A stretch of 64,000 nucleotides of DNA from Morinoia aosen (Eukaryota; Arthropoda; Malacostraca; Amphipoda; Talitridae): positions 16,758,001 through 16,822,000 of the forward strand of contig CM059563.1 of NCBI GenBank assembly GCA_030386875.1, in the 5' to 3' direction. Positions 11,986 through 23,100 of this stretch are shown piece after piece. Positions within the stretch are counted from its first letter, which is position 1; every line of letters begins with the position of its first letter. The position numbers were made by a program, and so were the translations under genes. A model generated the notes under the pieces. The model was not told the origin of the DNA. It ran no database searches and saw only the letters and a list, made by a program, of their open reading frames with translations.

Positions 11986-12662
11986 TGGTCAATGTGAAGT
12001 TTCATGCAATCACGGAAATTGATAATGATATTCCAAACAATCACTAAAGGAACCCATTTAAGAACGTTTTTCAAGAACGACATTCTGCTCGCTGATGCGT
12101 TATTTTCGAATTATTGAACTTTGAAGTTTGCCGTCGCGCGCCCAAGGAAGCGAGCGTAATTTAATTAAAAACGGAAGCTAACCCCCTATTACAAACGTAA
12201 AGAGGTTGGGTCGTGAGGGGTAGCCACAGTTCTTTTAGTGAAAAGTATAAATAAAGCTTCTAAACCACCCATTAGGGTGACGACCGCAATCTTGTTTACA
12301 TCGGGTCTAACATGGCGACCACCATGGGCGCCGCCATTTTGGACCCGATGTCAACAAGATTGCGGTCGTCACCCTAATGGGTGGGTTAGAAGCTTTATTT
12401 ATAATTTTCACTAGAAGAACTGTGCCTCCCCCTCACGACCCAACCTCTTTACGTTTGTAATAGCTTCCGTTATTAATTAAAATACGTTTCACGCGCTCGC
12501 TTCCTTTGGCGCCAAGGCCAACTTCAAAGTTCAATTATTCGAAAATAACGCATCAGCGAGCAGAATGTCATTCATGTAAAACGTTCTGAAATGTGTTCCT
12601 TTAGTGATTCCTGGGATCGGCATTATTATTTTCCGTGATTGCATGAAACTTCACATTGACCC
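11986..12662. mobile_element. 677-bp near-perfect palindromic (foldback) element
   Basis: The left arm from 11986 (GGTCAATGTGAAGTTTCATG...) and the right arm ending at 12662 are inverse complements over ~310 bases each, centred near 12324. The inner segments are nearly identical: CATCGGGTC at about 12299-12307 pairs with GACCCGATG at about 12343-12351, and the adjoining ~45 bases match with about two mismatches. The unpaired loop is only about 35 bases and holds ATGGCGACCACCATGGGCGC. No coding capacity. It directly abuts the foldback element to its left. Confidence 0.85.
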
Positions 12663-12721
12663 CTGAGGTCCCCTTAGTGTCCATCTGCAGGCGATCGAGC
12701 AGTCAAAGTGTTACTAAAATT

Positions 12722-13433
12722 GGTCGATATTTACTTTGATGCGCTAACGGAAATTAAAAATTCTGTTTCAAAGAATCACTAAGGGAACACATTTAAGATT
12801 TTACACAAATGACATTTTGCTCGCTGATGCGTAATTTTTGAGCTATTGAACTTTGAAGTTATAGGAACGTCGTATATAACATTAAAGAAACGAACACGTA
12901 AAAATGCTGTAATAAGGTATTGACGTGAAGGTAGATTACATTAAGCGGCCCATAAACGATCAATTTTATTGTCAATATCATTGACTCAATATATTGGTGA
13001 GTTTTTTTTGCCCACTAAGTCAATTAATTGACGGTCGTCAATGAAGCCCACAGACGATCAAGTTAATTGTCAATATTCATTATTGACAGTTATATTGACA
13101 ATAAAATAGATCGTCTATGGGCCGCTTTAGGTTAGGTAACGCTAAATTTTTCCATGAACTAACCTAAATAAACCTAAAATAACTTAACTTAGCTATACTG
13201 ACACTGATGGGTGATGGTTCCCGCCAAAACACTGCACGTGTTCCAACAACGCAGGTACGACGCAGCCGACCATATAATGTTATTCTTACCTGAACACAAT
13301 TCATGTTATATCTCGAAAAGAACGCATCAGCGAGCAAAATGTCGTTCATGTGGAACGCTCTGAAATGTGCTCCTTTAGTGAGTCTTGGAAACCAAATTTC
13401 TAAATTCCGTGAGCACATTTAAGTAAATATCGA
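12722..13433. mobile_element. Third foldback element of the same family, carrying a nested MITE
   Basis: Arms 12722-12842 and about 13310-13433 are inverted copies. Both carry the CTCGCTGATGCGT / ACGCATCAGCGAG segment also present in the 677-bp palindrome, and outer ends TCGATATTTACTT / AAGTAAATATCGA. The interior has been interrupted by the smaller element at 12944-13126. No open frame of interest. Confidence 0.65.
12944..13126. mobile_element. 183-bp MITE, PIF/Harbinger-like by its TTA target duplication
   Basis: Terminal inverted repeats of ~36 bases begin AGCGGCCCATA and end TATGGGCCGCT, flanked on both sides by TTA (12941-12943 and 13127-13129). A 3-bp TTA duplication with inverted termini is typical of PIF/Harbinger-derived MITEs; the superfamily is inference from that alone. 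An internal third copy of the terminus (GACGATCAAGTTAATTGTCA) lies near 13053-13072. Confidence 0.7.
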
Positions 13434-16400
13434 CCCTAAAATTGAACATTTTAATACGAGAATGAATTTGGTATTTGGATTATGACGTACGAAATTGTTG
13501 AGCATTCATACTTTCCACAAAAATCGAGGCAATAACCTAATTCCGTATTGATTTAAATCTCGCTCAATAACAAGCAAATTTGGTTTATTTTTATACAAGA
13601 ATAGCTGTTATGAACTTTGTCAGGTTTATTCCAGCCTTAAGAGGCGGCACTTTTGTAAATAGTGTGTATTGAGCGACGAACTCTTAACTTCATATTGTGG
13701 CTCTCGAATATTTCTTGAAAGAAATTTAAAAATATGGGTCATGAAATAGAACAATTATTTTTACAATCCAAAATATTTGAAATAAATGTAAAACTTTAAG
13801 CGATTGATCAACGGGACGAATTTCGTTCAACATGGATGCGTTTATTAATGTCAGAGTGGGAAAAATTGATAAATCTCCTATCTTGCCGCCCTGGTCTCCT
13901 CATACAGCCCTTATCATGAGAGCTGATGTGTGTGTTGTAAAGTCAAAACTCCATTCATCTGAGCAGCGGGAATTTCGGGGCATCAACAGGCATTGTTAAC
14001 CGACGCGCACGTGGCTGGGAGCAATCAATGCAAGGACAGAAAAATGTTCACTTTCACTAACGTTATTAAAAAATTGAGTCATTTTTGAGAGTTCGGTAAA
14101 ATATGCTAGTCGATATGTAAATTATGTTACATAAAACACTATGAATTCTATCAAGCCCTCAAGAAAATTTGTGAATATTTTTTTCAATTCATTCAGTTTT
14201 TTAATATTTGAAATGCTTCATCTCATTGCATATAACTTTCTGATACAAAGACATACCTTTTCACACTTCATATATTTTTTATACCATCAAGACTAGCAAG
14301 GAAGAACATAGTTTTTAATGTTCCCCGGGTCATTAACGGTATTTGATACCGTGACCATTACTGGTATTAACTCCGATTAACTTCATTATATAAACGTCAC
14401 ATGAGTGGCAAATTAACACGTTGGTCGCGGTGAAATCCGCAAGGGAATTGCTGCTGACCGGCCTGTAGTCACAAACTCGGTTCTCATAATTACTCAATCA
14501 AGCTGAATGAAGGCACGACCCAGTTAATGCTTGCTATTCCAAAATTGCTTACTACAGTTGACTTTAAACTTGAGTAGAATATTAGACTTCAGTTTGACCC
14601 ATCTCGGTCAACGTGTTGAATGACGTTATTTCAATTCAAGCATAGGGTGCCATAGGTCTCCCAAATTTTAAAGTACGTTACATCTGTAGCTAGTCTCGTT
14701 CAACTCGGTGATGCCTTGAGTAAACTATTGCCTTGATTATTGTTTGCGTCTTACAACAGGTGAAAGGGTTTAGGGGTACGTTTTTAGGCATATTCTGCAC
14801 GAATACACGGAAATTACCATTTCCATACAAACTGTGAGTCGCAAGCCTTCCCTAAGTCCCCTTGTTACGATTATTTTAAATTGTGACAAGCCTCCTAGAA
14901 CACCAAAGGTGGAATTGGTTCCAATCTAACCTAACTCAATCTACATATGGCTTTAACAAGAAATGGATACAGTAAAGTGCAAAAATACAATAAATTATAA
15001 CAACGGAATGACAACAATGTTTTTCAATTGCCTGCTTGTTATGATTTGAGTTTTGTATTAGCACTGAAAATAATTGAAAGTCCAAAACAGACTGTATAAT
15101 ATACGATAGTGTCGCCAGCATATGATCTGTATCCGGCCCGTAGAGAGTTATTTTCTCTTTGGGCCAGATTAGAAACGTTTTAGGGGCTATTTTTTTCGAT
15201 TATGCTCGATGTTTGTCTATACATTTACTTTCTATCTGAAGGCTTTGACTTTTCCCCCTAATGCGGAGCTTGGACACCACCTCATAACTGAAATATTATA
15301 TTCCCTGCAAACGTAAAGTGAGTAAATGCATTAGCGTCGAATTTTAATCTGTTTCGATCATCATTTTGGGTGGACGAAGTCTAGAAACTATTTATAGTAG
15401 GTGCGCAATGAAAGAGGGGTTGTCGTGTAGACTACTTGCTTCAACACAAGCTTCTACACAACTTCATGACATGCAGTCGTTGCGTGACTGTCATGTAGTC
15501 AAGTGTGTCAGAAAAACCGTTGTTTTAAAAACTAGTAGAGTCCCCAGTTGATTGTGAATATACTTAAGTTCCAGTATTTTCCGATGAAGTGATGTTGAAA
15601 ACCAATATATTTCTCGTATGAAATTTGCTTGACGGATTTATCCAACTCGGTGTTATTCAACACTGATGAGCATGACTACTGAGTTAAAGCAGTTCTCAGT
15701 ATTCATAAAAGTTTAGCGACTCAGCAAACATTCCTCTTCGTCAAAAAAATATAGAGTATCTTTGGCATGAGGTCTGCTGGGTTTTTAGCTGCGCATCGTG
15801 ACTATGCTACGTGGTCTGGTATTCATAACTGGAAGTTGGAAAGAATTTTATGTCAAAGCCAAGTACTGACCCTTTGATCAACATTCAGGTGAGGTATTAC
15901 ATAGAATAGATATGAAGACATGCAATGTGAACTATGATAAATCAAAAGCAGATCATGCATCTGCCTCCAATTAGTAAACTAGAAGACGTAGAATTTTGAA
16001 TTATAAACTTTATTCTAAATGAACTCGTTTAGTCTCATTTCAACGCAAATGAAGGAACCCCGTGTGGCATCGATCTTGTCGTTTTTTATAACGATATTAC
16101 GAAACTCTATAGATGTTTCGAAAAGAATCAGGAAAATAATTCATTTAATTGAAGATCAAACTTGCTATTAACGTGTCTCAACCAGGTTAAAATTTGGCCA
16201 ACTATATCCTGTCCAACGAATTTTTCTTGCTAGATCATTTCTTCCAGCCTTCTTAGGTTAGGAATATCTTTCAATGACGTTTCTAATGTAGTTAATAGTG
16301 AAAATAAATGAACGTTAAACAACCATGAAAATTATTTGCGTTTGGAAATCCGAGGTAAGATACTTGACATTATGTATAAATAACTACCAAAACCACGACT

Positions 16401-17510
16401 AGACGGAAACGCAAAAAAATTATTTCCGATGAAATTGTTCCATGAAATAATAAGCAATTTCTTTTTAAAACGCACTTCCATTCTCCTGTTAGCGATACAT
16501 GAATTTTGCCCAGCTGGGATACGTGCGATTGAATACCATTGATCAATAGGCATTGACTTGTAACTCAGTGTCACGCAGTGTCACGCATGCTTGCTGCCTG
16601 GGCTGTAAGATGCGGGTGTCATGGGGCGCCGGTATCGGGTTGCCGGCATCACGTGAACTTCATGCAGGCTACGAAGACTTGATGCATCGCTGGCCTTGAA
16701 CTAGAGTTACAAGACCGATGCTTCACTACCTGCGCGTACGAACCCTGATGTGGGTCACCATAACTTTTAAAGTTACCCACGCTTGTGAACTAGTAATTTT
16801 TTGCTCGTTTACTGTTTGAATCTATGAAATTTTTTCTGTTAATCGGCGATAGAGCTAACAAAGGATGAGCGCATGCTAACGTTAAATGCTACCAGAGGGT
16901 TAAGTTTTTATTTTTCTATGTTGAATGAGAGGAATCATAAACATACGTCGGAGTGAGCGTTTCATTGTCAGTTGGTACAGCACAGTATACAGAGAAGATA
17001 AAAATAAAAATCAGAGTAGAATATGTGAGGAATAAGAGTGAGTACACCGATGATGAGTAAAACTGTTACTTAAACTTAATTTCAAAACAAATCCATAGAT
17101 AGAGAGCTTGAGCCCATGAAAAATTATTTCTGGGGATTTGCGTTACTCGTTCAACAACATTCGCCAGATTAAGAATTTTCTTTATCTGATTTGAATTACT
17201 ATTTGGGTCAGCCTCTTCAACAGTTAGTCCACAAGAAATATTGTGGTCAAATTGTGTTGAGCTATGAACAAGAGGCAACGGAGAATCAGGATTCGATATC
17301 TCTTGACCAACAAGACCAGCTCTGCTGTCAGCATTGCCTTACTGCGTCTTGAACACCTGAGTAATACAGCCGTTCATAGCTTGGTAAATTAGCTTGCTGT
17401 GCTGAGTAAAGGAAAAATATGAACTACCTGAACAGAGACTTATTTTGTCATAACTTAGCACTCAAAAATATGACCTAATAATTTTTCACGAAGATTTTAA
17501 ATAAGATCCT
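13434..17510. other. Intergenic spacer, no gene recognised
   Basis: AT-rich spacer between the two SARDH copies. Contents: a small hairpin ACGGTAT...ATACCGT at 14337-14353, and a more GC-rich segment at about 16570-16780 with GGCGCCGGTATCGGGTTGCC and a near-palindrome GTGGGT...ACCCAC at 16751-16781. I could not assign the GC-rich segment to a tRNA or exon. Nothing else is recognisable. Confidence 0.4.
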
Positions 17511-17572
17511 AATATATATTTATATATATATTTATATATATATTTATATATATATTTATATATATATTTATA
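17511..17572. repeat. AT microsatellite, 12-bp period
   Basis: About five tandem copies of TATATATATATT, directly left of an interspersed ~300-bp repeat. Confidence 0.9.
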
Positions 17573-17575
17573 ATA

Positions 17576-17890
17576 GGAATTGGCACTCCCAGGGGAAATA
17601 TGTGAGCTCCCGAGCTAAAGGTTAATTGACCTTTCCTTTCGTTGAGTTAGAATAGTTTTATTTTGTTTTGTTAAGTAGCATTTTTTCGGTTCACTACTGT
17701 CCTGTTTTTCAGCACCTACTACTCTCTTCTTCAAATTCTATCGCAGCTTTCTATTTCTATGCACTTTATGCATAAAATCCGCGTTTCCTAAACTCCGTAC
17801 TAAATGGTGCCTTCCTCTTTCCTCTCTTTGGAACGAATTTGTTGCGTTTTTAGAACGAATTTGTTGCGGTTTGGGAGGTTTAAACTTACA
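17576..17890 (+). repeat. ~300-bp interspersed repeat (family S), copy 1
   Basis: Begins GGAATTGGCACTCCCAGGGG, passes CGAGCTAAAGGTTAATTGAC, TCAGCACCTACTACT and CTAAATGGTGCCTTCCTC, and ends GGGAGGTTTAAA. The same block order recurs at 22588-22862, 28228-28350, 57098-57382 (+) and 41894-42200, 42862-43168, 48480-48790, 51453-51600, 52565-52885 (-). There are no clear terminal inverted repeats, poly-A tail or tRNA-like head, so the class (SINE or MITE) is undetermined. Confidence 0.75.
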
Positions 17891-19774
17891 GTTAATCTAA
17901 TCTTTCTACGCAGTAACTAGGCCCTATGGTCACCACTGAATAGCGCTAAGAAGGGCTAAAGGTACACTGACGAGGGCAGCCATCGACGAAGACAGGAGGC
18001 GGGTTTTGGATGGGTATGATTGACTTATATTTTCTACAAATTTATTAGGGAGAGATATCAAACCAAATGCCCACAACAACTCCATCATAACTCCGTGCAA
18101 ATTTACGACAACGTTTCCTTATTTAAAAATGACCGTAAACGGAGTACATAAAGTTACTCAAATATATTTGAAAGATGTTACAAATTTTTCGTTTTCAAGT
18201 AGTAACAAATTTCTTCAAACATCCACGTGAAACTGTGTTCATGCAATTGATCCTTTCACTCGGAAGACACGCGTGAAGCGTGGTTTATCAACACTTTGAC
18301 TGCGACGCAAGCCAGATTTGGTCACTGAGGGTTTTCATTATGCTGCTGACCAACCAGTGGTTACAAACTCAATTAAAAAAAAGCATTCAATTAAACCTAA
18401 ATGAAACCACGATCTTGTCAACGTTTGGTATTTTCAACATTGCCCACTGTTGTTAATGTTAAATTTTAATTTAATATCAAACTTCAGGTACACCTGCCGC
18501 AGTCAAAGGGTTAAGGAAAAGGTTACCTAAAAGTCCACAATATCTAAAGTACAATAAGGGGATTAGTACGCTCAAGAGCTCAACGTCTTTTCCCAATAAC
18601 CATTGATATTAATAAATTCAAATGTTTTTGTTTGGACGATAACTTGTAATTACATTTCAGAATAATCACATTAAGAACATATGAATTGCTTTAAAAACTT
18701 GTCCCCAAATTTAGATCCCGCACAAAAAAACACTAGAACAATTTGTACTGTATTGGGTGAGTTATCGAAAAAATTCAGTTGCGAAGCCACACTTCTAAAT
18801 AATTGTTTCATTTGAACGTAATTTTCGAATACTGATTTTTAGTTTCAATCTCGTATGCTGAAGTGAATGCATTGCCTCGCCAGCTGCGCATCTTTAAATT
18901 GATGTATTATCACGCAAAGGTATCGGCAACACTTTATCCTCGAGAATATTTGGTTTTTCGCATACTTTTACTTGACAATTGCATTTTTCTAGAGTGGAAA
19001 ATTAGCTACACGTTCAACTATGATCTTAAAAAAGACTTGAGGGAAAATATTTTTTTAGATCAAAACAAGAGTGAAATATGGTTGGAACACATTTAGAAAC
19101 AAAATTCAAATTTCAATTGAACTTGTTAGAAGAACTGCGTTTAGTTTAAAAAAGTTACAAGTTAAGGTTCTTCTAACATAAATACGCAGTAAATACCTAA
19201 TAAAACCGGGTACTTACGAACAACGCTCAATTTTGAAGGGATAAAATAAAAATAACACTAGCATCCCTGACAATGGCGTGAGAAGCCAAAAAAATTTTAC
19301 CTGCACCCGATGTAAGTTGTCTTGAAGCATTGCGAAACCGTCCGTGTCCCTTGGCATTCATGGGAAGGTCATTGCGTTACACACCGAAGAGGTCATGTAT
19401 AACAAGGGTATGCAATGTTTTGAAGTCGTCTCATGATCAAGTAAAGCGATTCTTCATCACTCCATCTTTTCTCAATGGCACTTGATCGAGTCTAATACGG
19501 AACAAAATTGTAGCATTTGCATCATCTGAAAGGTATTTCTTCGTAATAGATTTTTTCCAGGCGTAAATTTTTCGTCACTTAAAAATTAACGTACCTGAAA
19601 AAATTAAGAAGCCATAATTTAATGAGTGCCTTCCTATTAAGAAGATTAGCGCTTAACTTTTTCCTTACCTCGCAGACCAACTTGACGTTTCATGCTCCTC
19701 GCAGTGGATTTTAGTTATTTCGGTACAGGTTTTAAAGTTTTAGTTTTAAGTTAATTAGAAAAAAGTTCCGCGCG
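17891..19774. other. Upstream flank of SARDH copy 2
   Basis: AT-rich intergenic DNA with no recognised exon. The last ~230 bases may hold the promoter and 5' UTR of copy 2, including a pyrimidine tract with CAGG at about 19551-19561 that could be a 5' UTR acceptor. No clear TATA box at a suitable spacing. Confidence 0.35.
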
Positions 19775-20183
19775 ATGAGGTACATCTCCCTGTCTAACAG
19801 ACACCTAACATACTCGGTGCTTGACGCCATGAGGCGACACACTGTTGGTATTTCAAAATCGCCATGTTTTGGTCACGTCCTCACGCGGTTACATAATGGT
19901 ACACATTTGTCTTTCGCTGGAAATCACTTTTCCACTGTTACAACGAATGGTCGGGAGTTGTTGACGCACAGTAGACATCCCGTGGTGTCCAGCACGAGAG
20001 GGGCCAAGAAAGCCTGGAACTTGGATGCGTCTGGAAAGCCGCTCTACGATGAAACTCCAGCTCCTGCGTCCGCGGATGTGGTGGTCATCGGAGGAGGATC
20101 TCTCGGCTGCAGCGCGCTCTACCATCTCGCCAAACTCGGCGTCACTGACGCTGTCTTGGTGGAAGCCAATACGCTCACTGCAG
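19775..20183 (+). CDS. SARDH: SARDH copy 2 exon 1
   Basis: Presequence plus Rossmann N-terminus; donor GTAAGA after the first base of a Gly codon. Bases 19954-20088 are identical to copy 1 bases 1756-1890, whereas the preceding presequence is strongly diverged. Confidence 0.9.
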
Positions 20184-23100
20184 GTAAGAACTTTTAAAAA
20201 TGTTTACATGATGCATGACATTCCGTTAAATCATGTCAACTTCTCATTTTATTCGTATGCATTGTATTGCAAGTTCGTTGCATGAAGTTAATTGTTTCTT
20301 CTGGATGGTATATGTCGTACCGTCCTTTAATAATTATCTGGGCTCTTGATATCCATTATCGTGTAATTGGTATTATCTATATCCCTGGTGAAAGGTCGGA
20401 TGGGCATAGCTGGGGGTTGGGAGAATGAGTCTTCCTTCTGTAGAACTGGGATGAATTTTTTGTTATGATCCGAACTATCTTTTTTCGGTTTACACATGTC
20501 TTTTTTCAGCACTTATTTTATTCGCCATTTCAAATATTGTTTCTAAATTTTATTCACTTTTGCCGTTTCTATGAGCGGGGAATAAAGCGTGGGAGCATAC
20601 TTGTGCACAGATTTCCCGATTCTTAATTTTACATCAACTAGTGCTCCTTCTTTGTTTTGCCAATTAGGGTGGCTCGGCATCTAAATTAGTGAAGAAAATT
20701 AGGACTGACAGGACCCCAAACTTCGCTGACTACTGGTGTATTTCATTTCTATCGACGAATTTACTCATATTTAACAACTATGAAAACTCGAAGCTCAAGA
20801 ACTTATTCACGTTAGTTAATTCATTTTCGTAATTGCGATTCTATACTCGGTTCAGAAACACAATTATCCATTCACAAACGTGATCCTTTGCATTGCAGTG
20901 GTGACGTTTCTAACCAGTTGTTTGTTTGATATATGAGCTGTACAAATTAAGTTGCCTCAAACTCGGTGTTCATACGTTCGTTGTGCTGGCCACTCGTACT
21001 CTATAAGCGAATTGCACCTAATAAACATCATGTAAACATACTCGCACCTGTCATATATGCCTTAATTGCATCAGATCATTCGATTAAAAATTCAGTTAGC
21101 GTGGAACTTACTCTCAAAGCGGTTTTCTTCAGTGCAAGATGCAAGTAAAAAAACAGCACGCTTACAATATTTTAGGGTTAATCATTGTTCAGTTTTACAA
21201 TTGAAAAAAAAGTTGCGAATGTCAAAACTTCAAGCTTGTGCTTCCCTGCAGGCACCACTTGGCACAGCGCAGGGCTCGTGTGGGACTTGCAATCCACAGA
21301 CACAGAGACGGAAATAATGACCAGGTCTTTAAACGTCATCAAAGGCCTAAAGAGCGAAACTAAAGTAAATCCTGGCTGGGTCAAGAATGGCGGTCTTTTT
21401 CTCGCCAGTAGCCAGGTGAGCTGACACCCTGGGTGAGCTAGCAGTAAATGAATGGCAAAATACGATGAGCTATGTAATCAAGACGTGTGAGGTATGGAAT
21501 TGAGAGGTGTGAGGTATGGAATTGAGAGGTGTGAGGTATGGAATTGAGAGGTGTGAGGTATGGAATTGAGAGGTGTGAGGTATGGAATTGAGAGGTGTGA
21601 GGTATGGAATTGAGGTGTGAGGTATGGAATTGAGAGGTGTGAGGTATGGAATTGAGAGGTGTGAGGTATGGAATTGAGAGGTGTGAGGTGTGGAATTGAG
21701 AGGTGTGAGGTGTGGAATTGAGAGGTGTGGGGTATGAAATTGAGAGGTGTGGGGTATGAAATTGAGAGGTGTGGGGGTGTGCAATTGAGAGGTGTGGGGG
21801 TGTGCAATTGAGAGGTGTGGGGGTGTGCAATTGAGAGGTGTGGGGTGTGCAATTGAGAGGTGTGGGGTGTGCAATTGAGAGGTGTGGGGTGTGCAATTGA
21901 GAGGTGTGGGGTGTGCAATTGAGAGGTGTGGGGTGTGCAATTGAGAGGTGTGGGGTGTGCAATTGAGAGGTGTGGGGTGTGCAATTGAGAGGTGTGGGGT
22001 GTGCAATTGAGAGGTGTGGGGTGTGCAATTGAGAGGTGTGGGGTGTGCAATTGAGAGGTGTGGGGTGTGCAATTGAGAGGTGTGGGGTGTGCAATTGAGA
22101 GGTGTGGGGTGTGCAATTGAGAGGTGTGGGGTGTGCAATTGAGAGGTGTGGGTTGTGCAATTGAGAGGTGTGGGGTGTGCAATTGAGAGGTGTGGGTTGT
22201 GCAATTGAGAGGTGTGGGTTGTGCAATTAAGAGGTGTGAGGTTTGGAATTAAGCTATTGCAGGGTAAGAATTGATGATTTATTTTACTCGTAACCCAATG
22301 TCACGTCTAACGACATTGTGTACAACGTGTACAATGCAAATAAAAGCGTTAGTAAGGGCAAGCATTACGAGTCATTATGAGGTGTGTAGTTTAATCGTTA
22401 GAGAAAGATTGATGATTTGTTATACTCGTAGTCTAATGGTACTCCTAATTTTTGTCTCCTGTAATCGATACCTAGGTGCGTTAGCAAGGGCCAATATCAT
22501 CGAAAATTAAAATATCTCAAACCAATAAACTAATCAATTATTGAAAATTAAGAAGAACCACACCCCTCAGGGAGATACAACAATCATTTCTATGGGAATT
22601 AGCGCTCCCAGAGGGAACAAACGAGGTCCTGAGCTGAAAGTTAGGTAGGCTTTCCTTTTGTTGAAGGATTGGTTTTTATTTTGTTATAGACCATATTTTT
22701 TTACAACTTTCTACTTCAACTTTATTTCATAAACTTCTTTCTCAGTTGTTTCTCTACATCTTGTGCATAGATTCCGCGCTCTCTAAAGTCTATATGAAGT
22801 AGTGCTTTCCTCCTTCCTCTGATTGGAATGCCTTTTTTTGTGGCTAGGGAGGCTTTAACTAATATCTAATCTAAGCTAGGAAGAGCCACATTAGTGAGCT
22901 TAGTGAATAGAACCCATTTATAACTTAGCAGATTTCTAAGCGTGAGAGTATTTAACAGTGTATGAAATGGTGGCACAAGCCTTTTCTCGTCAGTATGTTG
23001 TCCAGACCTAGCTTGAACCCCGACAGGCATGATGCATCATCGATTTGTTACGCCTACATACATTCGTTTGCAATTGGCTGTCTGTATCGCTATGTATGAA

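Noticed and set aside
16570-16780. GC-richer segment considered as a tRNA or small RNA gene
   Set aside because: Contains small inverted repeats, but no cloverleaf or internal promoter boxes could be laid out.
21438-22226. Three overlapping minus-strand open frames of 234-262 codons with a His/Pro/Thr/Ser repeat
   Set aside because: They are the 22-bp minisatellite read in all three frames; a stop-free 22-bp unit opens every frame. They lie in an intron of SARDH copy 2 on the other strand.
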